Below are positions 33,964 to 44,319 of a stretch of 64,000 nt of DNA, piece by piece. The notes under the pieces were generated by a model. It searched no databases and was not told the DNA's origin. It saw only the letters and a list, made by a program, of their open reading frames with translations. This stretch comes from Limanda limanda (Eukaryota > Chordata > Actinopteri > Pleuronectiformes > Pleuronectidae): contig NC_083648.1 of NCBI RefSeq assembly GCF_963576545.1, forward strand, positions 24,401,042 through 24,465,041, read 5' to 3'. Position 1 is the stretch's first letter; each line of letters begins with the position of its first letter. A program made the translations under genes and the position numbers.

Positions 33964-35700
33964 GTCTTGTGGCTTTTTAGACCACAAGACTTGCTAGACG
34001 TAGCAGAGGAATCCCCCCTGGGGTCTAGACACTGGTGGTGCGGTGCTGGAGGAGATTGGGCTTGAGGTGGATTATGAAATCTGGCTGGTTGAAATCCGTG
34101 GACAAGTCAGGCCTACCTGGGAAGTTTAAAGCCTGGGTCTACCAACATGGCATTCTTCCCAGGATCCTGTGGCCCCTCCTTGTCTATGCGGTCCCTATCT
34201 CAACAGTTGAGACCTTGGAGAGGAAAGTCAGCAAACACCTCCGGAGATGGCTTGGATTACCAAGGAGCCTGAGCAGCATTGCACTCTACGGGAACACCAA
34301 CAAATTGGAGGAGGAATTCAAGGTAACTAGAGCCAGAGAAGTGGTTCAGTACAGGGATTCAAGTGATCTGAAGGTGGCTAAAGCAGGGATCCAAGTGAGG
34401 ACTGGCAGGAAATGGAGGGCAGAGGATGCGGTTCAAGAGGCAGATGCAAGGCTGAGTCACAGGAGCCTGGTGGGAGTGGTCACACTCGAGCAGGGCTAGG
34501 ATCCTTTCCAACTCCCCAAATGAAAAATGAACACCAGGGGGAAGGAAAGGCGACGACTTGTTCAGGAGGAGGTGAGAGCAGCAGTGGAGGAGACGAGAAC
34601 CTGCAAGGCAGTGGGAATGAAGCAACAGGGAGCTTGGACGAGGTGGGAGAATGCGGTTGAAAGGAAAGTGACCTGGGCTGAGCTTTGGAAAGCCGAGCCT
34701 CACCGCATCAAATTCCTCATCCAGGCAGTGTATGACGTGCTTCCAAGCCCGTCAAATCTGCACATATGGGGCATAGCAGAGACACCAGCATGCCCACTGT
34801 GTTCCAAGCGAGGAACCCTGGAACACATCCTCAGTTGCTGTACAAGGGCACTTGGAGATGGTCGGTACAGGTGGAGGCATGACCAAGTCCTCAAGACCAT
34901 TGCTGAAGCCATCAGCGCAGGACTGGCGTGGGCAAAGCAATTCCGACCCTCCAAGATAACCATCGCCTTTGTCAGAGCTGGGGACAAGCCAACTCCTGCC
35001 AGAAGAACATCATCTACAGGCATCCTGACGTCTGCAAGAGACTGGCAGTTGTTGGTGGACCTTGAACATCAGCTGAAGTTCCCCAGCCATATTGCAGTCA
35101 CCACCCTGCGACCAGACATTGTCCTTGTGTCTGAATCCACCAAGCAAGCAGTGCTGCTGGAGCTGACAGTCCCGTGGGAAGATCGCTTGGAAGAAGCCTT
35201 TGAGAGGAAGCTCTCCAAGTACGCAGGACTGGTCAGTGACTGCCAGCAGGCTAGCTGGAGAGCAAGGTGTTTCCCTGTGGAGGTTGGATGCAGAGGATTT
35301 GCAGCGCGTTCCTTGGCCAGAGCCTTCAGTAGTTTAGGCATCGAGGGTGAGAGAAAGAGGAGAGCCATCCGCAGTACCACCGATGCGGCAGAGAGAGCCT
35401 CAAGATGGCTGTGGCTCAAAAGAGGGGAGCCATGGAGTCATGGTAGCTAGCTAGTCATCTGGACACAAGCTGGGGTCTGATCAGCCCCGGCTGGGTCACC
35501 TGGAGGAGGGCGTATGATGTTGAAAGACCCGAAACATCCAATGATTCCAGGAACATCACTGAAGATGTGTCCAGATTAGGCATCAGTAGATGTATGTACA
35601 CAGTGCGCGTCACTGAATAACGGCTGACTGCGAAAGAGAGAAGAAGGGATTTAAAGTTTGACAGCAACTGCATGATAAGCCAGAAGAGACTGCGCAGAAT
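33964..35700 (+). mobile_element. 5'-truncated R2-group LINE with restriction-like endonuclease
   Basis: The coding remnant (34035-35450) is followed by a ~250-bp GC-richer 3' UTR ('ctggggtctgatcagccccg', 'ggaacatcactgaagatgtg'). At the 5' edge a perfect 9-bp inverted repeat with a 9-nt loop lies at 33964-33990 (gtcttgtgg / ccacaagac). The RT core is missing, consistent with 5' truncation on insertion. R2-group LINEs cut target DNA with the C-terminal restriction-like nuclease retained here. The clade could be Hero- or NeSL-like. Confidence 0.7.
34035..35450 (+). pseudogene. R2-group LINE ORF C-terminus: RT thumb region, CCHC finger, restriction-like endonuclease
   Basis: One reading frame, interrupted only by two stops at 34497-34499 and about 34521-34523, covers ~470 codons. 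The N-terminal part has WVYQHGILPRILWPLLVYAV and WLGLPRSLSSIALYG, typical of the region after the RT palm. Then come CPLCSKRGTLEHILSCC (C-x2-C-x7-H-x4-C finger) and the nuclease segment LRPDIVLVSESTKQAVLLEL followed by TVPWEDRLEEAFERKLSKY, a PD-(D/E)xK-like pattern. Downstream, 'FPVEVGCRGFAARSLARA' is also conserved in this group. From 34527 to 35450 the frame is fully open (307 codons), so the finger plus nuclease half is well preserved. As a 5'-truncated copy with stops it should not be functional. Confidence 0.75.
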
Positions 35701-36739
35701 CGGATTGGCCATTTAGAAATGCCCACAATCAGCTGATCAATAAGTGTTGAGAGAGGGAGAGATTTGAGATTGATTGAATGGGCGTAAAGTCTTCCTGATT
35801 GAATTGTAAAAAAAAACTCTGAAACAAATTACTAAACTATACCTTTAAAGGACAGCTGAAAATCTTAAAACCCATAGAAATTATATACAAAATGTGGACA
35901 AGTGCAGTCTTTACAACACAAGCACAGTGATGCCTCAAGGGTGTCAGACAAAACTGTAAGCATTTGAAACAGATTCTACCAGGCTGATCTTTTTCTGTAT
36001 TTATACATTTTAGTTTTCTGCTGATTCCGCTCAAACAGCTATAAACTGGAATGAGCTAAAACATGGCCCAATAACTGGAAATGAAGTGTGACATGATCAA
36101 GAAACTCATCAAGTCTTTAGCAAATGAAAGCACGCTCACTCTCGGGTTCAAGACTTGCTCTTCGCTGTCTAAGCATAAAAAGCACAGTCTTTTGTTGTTT
36201 CACTACAATGCATGCCATTAGCACAAGAGATAATTCTATGAATTCCCAGCTGAGAGTGATACTTTTAAATAGACTATAGTTAGACAGGATTAACTCACGG
36301 GAGAACACAATGGGCCTCATTCACCAATATTTTCTTAGGATTTGTTTTTTTCCTGAGAAAACTCTTCGTCAGAATCACAACGCATTCTTACAGTTCAGAA
36401 TTGTTCGAATCTATGTTCTTAACATGCTACAATTCGATTATTATTTTTTTTTTTTAATTATTTTTGTAAATGAATGTTCTCTTTTTCAACATTTCCATGT
36501 ATTTAAAATCTCTGAGAAAATTGACAGTCTAATCACACAGCTGTTACGGAATCAGTATTTGAATGCAGCTTCCGGAGGAGGCAACCCCTTCATTGAGACA
36601 CAGCTAATGTCACTGAATTAATGCAGCAGGAAGTGCAACCTTCACAATCCTATATCCTCAGAATCACCCAGCAGGTACATCATTTCTATTTATAGCAAAT
36701 ATTGAATCCTTGTAAAATAAGAAGTGTGTCTCAACAACA
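35701..36739. other. Unassigned DNA; possible DNA-transposon end near 36309
   Basis: At 36309-36345 'atgggcctcattcaccaata' followed by 'ttttcttagga' resembles a terminal repeat seen on fish MITEs, but no partner end was found. A poly-T run lies near 36445. No gene is supported. Confidence 0.35.
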
Positions 36740-36800
36740 GGCTCAATCAATCAAACTTTATTTGTATAGCACTTTGTACAGGTTAATGTAATTCGTGCTT
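36740..36800 (-). mobile_element. LINE/SINE 3' tail
   Basis: The plus strand 'caatcaatcaaactttattt' followed by 'gtatagcactttgtac' is the complement of a LINE tail with TTGA repeats. Only the tail is present. Confidence 0.55.
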
Positions 36801-37234
36801 AACAAATAACTTACAAGCTAATAGTAAGACAGGGTAAAGTTAAGTGAAAAAAAAAGAAACCCCCGGTTGTGGTTGCGGAACGAACGGGTTGTTTTTTATT
36901 TCTGTGCAAATGTTCACAGATCAGTGCAGCAACACTGCCTGCGGTTCCGCCGCAGAAGCCGCGCTTCTCTTCTTATGTTCACGTTTCACACACTGTTCAC
37001 TGTGGTATAGTTAATAAAATTATCTTTGATCCCAGTTTCAAAGCTTGTCTGTCGGATTGCCTAACCCGTTCCAAATAAAAGCACTTAATGCCTTTGTACA
37101 TTTGCATATCTAGGTTGTTTTCTTATTCCAGCAATGATTCAATGTAACTATCTGGCGTTCTCTCAGTGGCTGTAGAAAGAGGATATCTTTGAAAATCCTC
37201 TTGTTCTGTGTATCTGACATTTCGAGTAAATCCT
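36801..37234. other. Unassigned DNA
   Basis: No gene or repeat is clearly recognised. Confidence 0.4.
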
Positions 37235-38210
37235 CCAAGATAAGGCCAATTTACGGTTCTGCGTTTTTGAAAAAACGGACAGATAAGACCGCCCTATCCG
37301 TCGTGAAACGCCCTCTCCGAGCGCTACGGAGAGCTTTTCGTACAGGTCTGATTTTTCTAACTTCTCCGTGTTGTGTCGGAGACCCGACCGACAGCTCTTG
37401 GCTGTGATTGGTCCGCGAACGACATCGTTTCCGTATGACGTCATTTCCGTACAACGTCATTTCTGTTCGACGTCATTTCCGGACCTGTAACTTCCTGATT
37501 CACAATACACACAACTACGATTCTACGATTAATGTGACGTGTGTGTTAAGCCAGCGGAGTTGTCCGGCTGACGGTGGCTCGTTCGAGCACTGACGGCATG
37601 TGTGCACGGTCACAGACGGTTATAACGAGCTTTCAAAACGGCGCTAGCAGGCTAGGCTAGCGGGCTAGGCTAGCCACCATGCTAACTGCGGTGGTAACAG
37701 TGCAAGAACCCGCCGTCACGACTTTAATTCCACTTCTATCATGACACTGTTTCTATAATACCGCCAGGTTAGAAGCAAACACTGGGTAGTAGTTAGTGCC
37801 GGGAGTCCTGCTGACTGTGTTTGGAAGCTGGGGGGGAGCTAGCTTCAAGCTACACGGAGCTTCAAGCTGTGGAATCAGCAACACAGTTCGGAAACAAGAC
37901 GGGGGAACCGTTGCGCTAAGAAGCGATTACATCAGCATTTCGACCCGCTGGGTGTCACTTTATTTAGTTCTGTTAGTTGCCATGGTTCAGTGTGTGGGAC
38001 GCAAGCTAACAGATGTAAACAGAGACACGTGGACTTCTTCTTCCCAAATGGGGTAGGCTTCTCTGAGCTCGTCTTCCGTTGCGCCACCTATGGGTTTGGC
38101 GGTGAATTTTTTTCTACGTACAGTGGTCGGATTAGTAAAAATCAAAAAGACTCTTTGCCCCCCGTGGAGCCCTCTCCGAGAAACGGAGAACGTAGAAGTA
38201 TATAAGAGCC
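37235..38210. mobile_element. CpG-rich block with inverted ends; candidate non-autonomous DNA transposon or promoter
   Basis: The left end reads ggccaatttacggttctgcg and the complement of the right end reads ctcttatatacttctacgtt, an imperfect inverted match. Both ends also carry a ctctccg…cggaga hairpin (37309-37335 and 38170-38190). The interior is the most CpG-rich DNA in the window. It contains a CCAAT motif (gattggtccgcg, 37406), four 16-bp CRE/ETS-like repeats (37421-37484), gctaggctagc repeats and a strong Kozak start gccaccatg at 37674-37682 that opens only 21 codons. No target duplication is clear. It could be a mobile element with an internal promoter or a diverged host promoter. Confidence 0.4.
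37421..37484. promoter_or_regulatory. Four tandem 16-bp CRE/ETS-like repeats
   Basis: Copies at 37421-37436, 37437-37452, 37453-37468 and 37469-37484 follow the consensus gacgtcatttccgtac. Each joins a CRE/ATF-like gacgtca to an ETS-like ttccg. Copy 2 gives a full TGACGTCA, because the preceding base is T. Copies 1 and 3 are diverged. This close-packed array is a plausible enhancer/promoter element. Binding itself is inference. Confidence 0.6.
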
Positions 38211-39509
38211 TTTAGTGAGACCCAAGATAGTCTCCAATAATACATGCAATACTACCTGAAGGTTTTCCCTTTAAAAACAATGCCTATTCACTCGAGGTCA
38301 AATACTCCTGACATCAAAATATCAGAAACTCAGGTCCAAAGAGCTTACAGCCTTTCAAAACAAAGTTTTGTCAAAAATAGATTATGTCTACACACACAAG
38401 TAACATGTGGTTCACAGCAAGAACTGCAGCTCTGAGGTCCCCACGACTTCAAAAATATCTTGAAACAACATGATTTAAAGAGTGTGTGGATTACACAGCA
38501 TACCCCCTGTTAGTGTGAATAGCATTTACAATTTGAACACTGAAGCTCTATATAATAGGGACATAATCAGAATGTATTATATTGCATATTACATAGCCTT
38601 GCTTTATTTGTTCTTACTCACCAAGTTGGATTCTTTCTTAAGATGTTGAAGTATTTTGTGGTGTTAAAGTGCCACTACCTGCATAGTGTGCTTGGCTGAT
38701 GAACATCTTTACCTGGGTGTGGTAAAGCCTCATCAGACCCACAATATTACTGCAAACCTCTTGAACACAAATCTATTGTAAATTTGTGCATCATAACCTT
38801 CTCATTTCATTGTTAACCCAATGACTGTAGATGCTGCAAAAAGTAAAAATCACTTTGCTTGTAAGGCAATGAAAAAAGAGCCAGGATTTCAGTGTTTCTA
38901 TGTATATTATGGGCTGACCATTGATTAAAGTCTCCATAATGTTGCACTGCTTATCAGAATCAACAGGCGCATTCTCCCTGATAGCGGATATTAGCATTTC
39001 GGTCCCGAGTGCATCTCGTAGGAAGATATCAGCGGACATTAAGGCTTAAAACACAGTGTAAATGTTGTCGTTTCGAGTCAAATGCTATGCTATGCTTTTT
39101 CTGTTGTTTCATTACTTCTGAAGCAGGTCTCACCGTTGACTTGAATTATATTGGATTCTACCCCTGAGACTCCAGAAGTGTTTTGTGGACTCAAACACTT
39201 CAACCACCTATCCATTGGAAAGTTGGTGAGTAGATAATAAGTGCATTTTCATTTTTGCGTTAACTATCCCATTAAATTGCACAACAAGACAGTTAATGCC
39301 TCCATAAACTGCCTACACACCATTCAATAAGCATAGATATTTTTACTTTACACACAAAACAAAAAAAGAGAAATATTTCACAATAGTACCACTAGTGAGG
39401 AGGATTGTGTTTGAATGGAACATATTTTCCAATCAACTGACAATTTGTTTTGCCCCCATGGTGCTGTTCAAGATCATGGTGGTCTGGAATTAATTTGTAT
39501 TTTTTTAAT
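38211..39509. other. Intergenic DNA, nothing recognised
   Basis: No supported feature. Confidence 0.5.
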
Positions 39510-39816
39510 ATATTACTTAGGGCTGGGCAAGTTAACTCGTTTTAATCGAGTTAACTCAAGTGATGAGTTAACTCGATTGTTTATCCGCCAATTATTTTCT
39601 TTTTTCCTGTTCTGCAGCATTACTTTTTTTTTTCCTGTTCTGCAGCAGTCAGCAACAGACTTTCACAAAATAAAAGCCTGACTTTCACAATAAAACAATA
39701 AATAATCAAACCTGAGTGAATGCGAGATAAAATAATTAATCGAGTTAACTCATCACTTGAGTTAACTCGAGTTAACTCCATTGAAACGAGTTAACTTGCC
39801 CAGCCCTAATATTACT
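39510..39816. mobile_element. hAT MITE with perfect 8-bp duplication
   Basis: The element 39518-39808 (291 bp) starts TAGGGCTGGGCAAGTTAACT and ends in its complement. Both flanks are atattact (39510-39517, 39809-39816). The long inverted ends, about 60 bp each, are filled with repeated 'gagttaactcg' words, so the element could fold into an extended hairpin. There is no coding capacity. The centre holds a short duplication of 'ttttttcctgttctgcagca'. Confidence 0.85.
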
Positions 39817-40468
39817 ATCTTACTCATTATTTTAAATGTGGATTAATAATTCGCCCTTGGAATCTGTGACTAAATGACACCATCTAGCTTATATTTAGGC
39901 CCAGCTTTTATTCCCAAAGCTGCAGTGCTAAAGTGGAATTGGTCTTGTCAAGTACCTTTTCTCAATAAAATGAATGTGCTACGGTCTCAGTTGAGAGATG
40001 ACCATATATAGTATTTGTCCTGATGAATAATTTTCATGCTATCATGCTATGCTTGGCATCTGCCCTGACCAAAAGCATCAGTAGAACTATATACTATAAA
40101 TGCAACACTTTTGTTTCGTTCCCATTTTACATGAATTGAAGTTTAAGATGTAAGATTTCCTCTATGCAAACCAAAGGCTTATTCATCTCAAATTTTGTTT
40201 AAAAATGTAACCATTGTGTTGAATAAAAGGACTGCACATTGAGGGCGGCCTTTTACTGTGGTTTACAGTTCAAAGAACATCTGTGCAATAAGCATGCACT
40301 TGAATCAGCATCTTGTAATGTCTCACCTGCCAGGTGGTTGGATTATTTTAGCGATGGTATAGTTCTCACTATTACAAATTGAACAACATTTTTGAGAAAT
40401 ATCCTTTTTAGTGTACGGAGGAAATCTAAGATCTTTGACTTTGGCTTGTGAAAAAAAAAAAGTGTTAA
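39817..40468. other. Intergenic DNA, nothing recognised
   Basis: No supported feature. It ends in an A-rich tract just before the LINE. Confidence 0.5.
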
Positions 40469-42583
40469 AAGTGTAAATTCTTTAAAAACCCGAGCTCTAT
40501 TGAGATTGACCACCTCGTAGATAGCTCTGCAGACTCGTTACGATTAACATTAGACTCAATAGCTCCTCTAAAAAAGAAATGTGTAAAACATAGTAAATTA
40601 GCTCCGTGGTATAATTCCAAGACACATGAGTTGAAACAAATATCAAGAAAACTAGAAAGGAAGTGGCGCTCCAGCAACAGTGTTGAAAATCTCCTAGACT
40701 GGAAGAGTAGTGCTACAGAATATAAAAAGGCTCTCCACAAAGCAAGAGCTGCCTATTATTCAAAACTAATAGAAGAGAATAAAAACAACCCCAGGTTTCT
40801 CTTCAGCACTGTAGCCAGGCTGACAGAGAGTCACACCTCCACCGAACCCAGTATTCCTCGATCCCTAAATAGCAATATCTTTATGACCTTTTTTAATGAT
40901 AAAATTCTAACTATTAGAAATAAAATCAATCATCTCCTGCCCTCAATTGGCACTAATACCCTCCCAACAATAGAGATCTCAGAAACGGCTGAGAATCCTT
41001 CCCATTATTTAGACAGCTTCTCTCTGATCACCCGTGATCAGTTTACCAAAATAGTCTCAGGTTCTAAACCAACAACCTGTATTTTAGATCCGATTCCAAC
41101 TAAATTACTTAAAGAAATTCTTCCCCTAATAGATAATTCGTTACTTAACACAATCAATCTGTCATTATCATCAGGTTATGTACCACAGTCTTTTAAAATA
41201 GCTGTAATCAAACCCCTACTCAAAAAACCCACCCTAGACCCAGAGGTTTTAGCAAATTACAGGCCAATATCTAATCTCCCCTTCCTATCTAAAATCTTAG
41301 AAAAAGTTGTAGCCAATCAGCTGTGTGAGTTTCTCCAGGAAAATAATATATATGAAGACTTTCAGTCTGGGTTTAGAACCAATCACAGCACAGAGACAGC
41401 CCTGGCAAAAGTCACTAATGACCTTCTAATAGCTTCAGATCAGGGACTTGTGTCTGTCCTCGTTCTGTTAGATCTCAGTGCAGCATTCGACACAATTGAC
41501 CATCAAATTTTATTAGAGAGACTAAAACAGTTAATTAACATTAAAGGAACGGCCTTAAACTGGTTTAAATCTTATTTTGCTGATCGCTCCCAATTCGTTC
41601 AAATCAATGATGAGTCATCGGTGCGCACCAAAGTTAACCATGGTGTCCCACAGGGGTCTGTGCTCGGCCCAATTTTATTCTCATTATATATGCTTCCACT
41701 AGGAAACATTATCAGGATACACTCGGTAAATTTTCACTGTTATGCGGATGACACCCAGTTATATTTGTCAATAAAACCTGATCAAAGTAATCAATTAACT
41801 AAACTTCGAGCATGTCTCAAGGACATAAAAACCTGGATGACCCGCAATTTTCTCTTATTAAACTCAGATAAAACAGAGGTTATAATACTCGGCCCTAAAC
41901 ACCTTAGAGATACATTATCTAATGATATAGCTGCGCTAGATGACATTGCCCTTGCTTCCAATGACACAGTCAGGAACTTGGGAGTAATCTTCGATCCTGA
42001 TTTGTCCTTTAATAGTCACTTAAAAGTAATTTCTAGGACCGCGTTTTTCCACTTGCGTAATATCTCAAAAATCAGACATGTCCTTTCGCAAAAAGATGCA
42101 GAAAAACTAGTCCACGCCTTTGTTACATCGAGACTGGACTATTGTAATTCATTATTATCAGGCTCCAGCAGCAAGTCGTTAAAGACTCTGCAGCTGGTCC
42201 AAAATGCCGCAGCAGGTGTCCTGACGAGAACTAAGAAAAGAGAGCACATTTCTCCAGTATTAGCATCGCTACACTGGCTTCCTGTTAAATCTAGAATAGA
42301 ATTTAAAATTCTCCTCCTCACCTTCAAGGCCCTTAATGATATGGCACCTCTTTACCTTAAAGAGATGTTAGTTCCATATCAACCTACTAGAGCACTCCGA
42401 TCCCAGAACTCAGGTTTACTTGTTGTCCCTAAAGTCTCTAAAAGTAGAGTAGGAGCCAGAGCTTTTAGCCATCAAGCCCCACTGCTGTGGAATAATCTCT
42501 CACTTTCAGTTAGGGAGGCAGACACGCTCTGTTCGTTTAAAAGTAGACTCAAAACCTTCCTTTTTTATAAAGCTTATAGTTAG
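40469..42583 (+). CDS. L2-type LINE reverse transcriptase, N-terminally truncated
   Basis: About 704 codons are open without a stop. The region before the RT includes KARAAYYSKLIEENKNNPR. The RT carries YRPISNLPFLSKILEKVVANQ, then motif A LLDLSAAFDTIDHQI, motif B HGVPQGSVLGPILFSLYM, and motif C FHCYADDTQLYLS with both aspartates. Next are NSDKTEVIILGPK and the post-RT region LASLHWLPVKSRIEFKILLL, ending SFKSRLKTFLFYKAYS. The catalytic DD pair is intact. The first natural ATG of the family lay upstream in the lost endonuclease part, so the copy lacks a native start. No disabling change in 2.1 kb implies a young insertion. It cannot mobilise itself without the endonuclease and promoter. Confidence 0.85.
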   Translation, partial: KCKFFKNPSSIEIDHLVDSSADSLRLTLDSIAPLKKKCVKHSKLAPWYNSKTHELKQISRKLERKWRSSNSVENLLDWKSSATEYKKALHKARAAYYSKLIEENKNNPRFLFSTVARLTESHTSTEPSIPRSLNSNIFMTFFNDKILTIRNKINHLLPSIGTNTLPTIEISETAENPSHYLDSFSLITRDQFTKIVSGSKPTTCILDPIPTKLLKEILPLIDNSLLNTINLSLSSGYVPQSFKIAVIKPLLKKPTLDPEVLANYRPISNLPFLSKILEKVVANQLCEFLQENNIYEDFQSGFRTNHSTETALAKVTNDLLIASDQGLVSVLVLLDLSAAFDTIDHQILLERLKQLINIKGTALNWFKSYFADRSQFVQINDESSVRTKVNHGVPQGSVLGPILFSLYMLPLGNIIRIHSVNFHCYADDTQLYLSIKPDQSNQLTKLRACLKDIKTWMTRNFLLLNSDKTEVIILGPKHLRDTLSNDIAALDDIALASNDTVRNLGVIFDPDLSFNSHLKVISRTAFFHLRNISKIRHVLSQKDAEKLVHAFVTSRLDYCNSLLSGSSSKSLKTLQLVQNAAAGVLTRTKKREHISPVLASLHWLPVKSRIEFKILLLTFKALNDMAPLYLKEMLVPYQPTRALRSQNSGLLVVPKVSKSRVGARAFSHQAPLLWNNLSLSVREADTLCSFKSRLKTFLFYKAYS

Positions 42584-43402
42584 AGCTAATTAGTGCGATG
42601 TTCCAAATTTGATTAAATGGCAAAAACCCCTGATGATGCTAAGACGCACAGGGAATTTATGACACAAGACACACGGAGCTTCTCTTTCCTGCTTCTCCTT
42701 CCTTTTTCTCCATATTTATCACATCAAGATAATTCTTATCTGATCAGTACATGTTACTAACTTGACCCCTTTTCCCGGAGTTTCTGTGCCTTAGCGCCCG
42801 CTGATGCAGGGCCACAGCTGTGGCCGCACCATGGATTATGATTGTGGATCGCGTGTCGGAGGTCGCAATGGTGGATCCAGTTCGGTGGATTCTGTATCGT
42901 GCCAGCTGATCGTCGTTGTAATGGAGGATCCTTTGTCGCGTTGGCATCGGATGATGAGGGACCACGACCGAGGCGGCAGCTGATAATGGATTCTAACTGG
43001 CGGCGGTGGACAATGACTGTAGATTATAGTGGATCCCATCCTGATGCTGGATCGTGGTCTTGCTGGCTGCTGGCCAGAGACTGTGATTGCAGCGGGACTG
43101 CCTGACACATAGTATTGAAAAATGTTTAGCCTCATCGATGCTGCTAAAAATCCTGATGATGTTTTCTTACACCTGACATCTATTGCACTTCTGTCCGTCC
43201 TGAGAGAGGGATCCCTCACATGTGGCTCTCTCTGAGGTTTCTACATATTTTTACCTGTGAAAAGGGTTTTTAGTAGTTTTTCCTTACTCTTGTTGAGGGT
43301 TAAGGACAGAGGATGTCACACAATGTTAAAGCCCCATGAGACGAATTGTTATTTGTGAATGTGGGCTATACAAATAAAACTTGATTGATTGATTGATTGA
43401 AA
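40469..43402 (+). mobile_element. 5'-truncated L2-type LINE with open RT frame
   Basis: An open frame runs from the 5' truncation point to 42583. It is followed by an ~800-bp 3' UTR with 'gatggtggatcc'-like words and a tail ending 'acaaataaaacttgattgat' plus (TTGA)n. The endonuclease half is absent. Truncated copies of the same 3' UTR occur at 25045-25155 (minus) and 55660-56172 (plus), so the family has been active in this genome. Confidence 0.85.
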
Positions 43403-43635
43403 AGACACCAGAACCCATGGTCATGCTGAACAGACTGATGTTTACTTCCTGCCTCCTTCTGGCAAACAATAGGGAGCTGAGAATATCGACCTAACAGTTC
43501 CAAACTTTAATAGTTTATTACTAATTAGCTAAAGCAAGGAGAAGTTACGTATTTGCAAAAAAGATCCGTCATTTCCGGTCAAAATGGGTCCAAAAAAGAC
43601 AATTTTAGCCATTTTAATAGTTTTACAAACAAATG
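43403..43635. other. Short unassigned stretch between LINE and LTR element
   Basis: No feature recognised. The last four bases of the flank (43636-43639, ggaa) are the left target duplication of the LTR element. Confidence 0.5.
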
Positions 43636-43639
43636 GGAA

Positions 43640-44289
43640 TGTTGCGGATGGAAATCAAAGGCAGGAGGCGTCGTTCTCAAGTTAAAATTAAGCAAGTTTA
43701 TTCAGAGGTCACAGGTCAGGAAACTGCGGTGTCTAGCAAATGAGCATGCATGGTCCACTGATCCTGTACAGGAAAAATGGCAGTGAGGCAGAGTACGCAG
43801 AAAGCTTATATATTGATACTGGGCATGATAGAGGTCCTTCTTCGATTGGGTTGGTCGGATCTCGTCGGGTCGTCCTCCTGGCGTCGTTTGGTCCTCCTCC
43901 TGGCGTTGCGTGATGACGTGCAAGCCGTGTTGCGGTTACTAAAGTTCATGAGCATATTGCCTCGCGTGTGCGCTTATTTTATGTGTGTGTGAAGTGAAGT
44001 GAGGTCATAGAAAACTGTGAGAAAGGCATGAAAACCTCTAGTCTAATCTGTCCGCTGTGTGTGTGTGAGGGAGTCTCAGAACTAATATAATGAAGTGATT
44101 CATGAAGCCAGAGGTTTGAAAACCTGTTATCTGTCCGCTATGCCAGACTCCCTTTTTTAGGAGTATGAAACATTCTGAGGTTGAGAAGCAGGAGAAGAAC
44201 TATGTGTTATGTTTGTGTGTTTACGCTATGTGTATCTGACTACACGTTAAAGTGTGTGTATGTGTGTGAACAGTGTTGTATTGTCAATA
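43640..44289 (-). repeat. 3' LTR (left copy)
   Basis: A direct repeat of 49218-49868. On the minus strand it starts TATTGACAATAC and ends CCGCAACA. A TATA box (tatataag on the minus strand, about 43804-43812) precedes an AATAAA signal (complement at 43697-43702) by about 105 bp. That fits U3 - TATA - R - polyA signal - U5. By eye I count three differences from the other copy: one 1-bp indel and two substitutions. Confidence 0.9.
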
Positions 44290-44319
44290 AATCCCCCTTT
44301 CCGCACCTGATAGGTGCGG
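44290..44319 (-). promoter_or_regulatory. Polypurine tract and adjoining stem-loop
   Basis: On the minus strand the bases just before the 3' LTR are ggaaagggggattt, a polypurine tract that would prime plus-strand synthesis. Directly upstream lies a perfect 8-bp stem with a 3-nt loop (ccgcacct / aggtgcgg, 44301-44319), with no gap before the tract. Confidence 0.7.
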
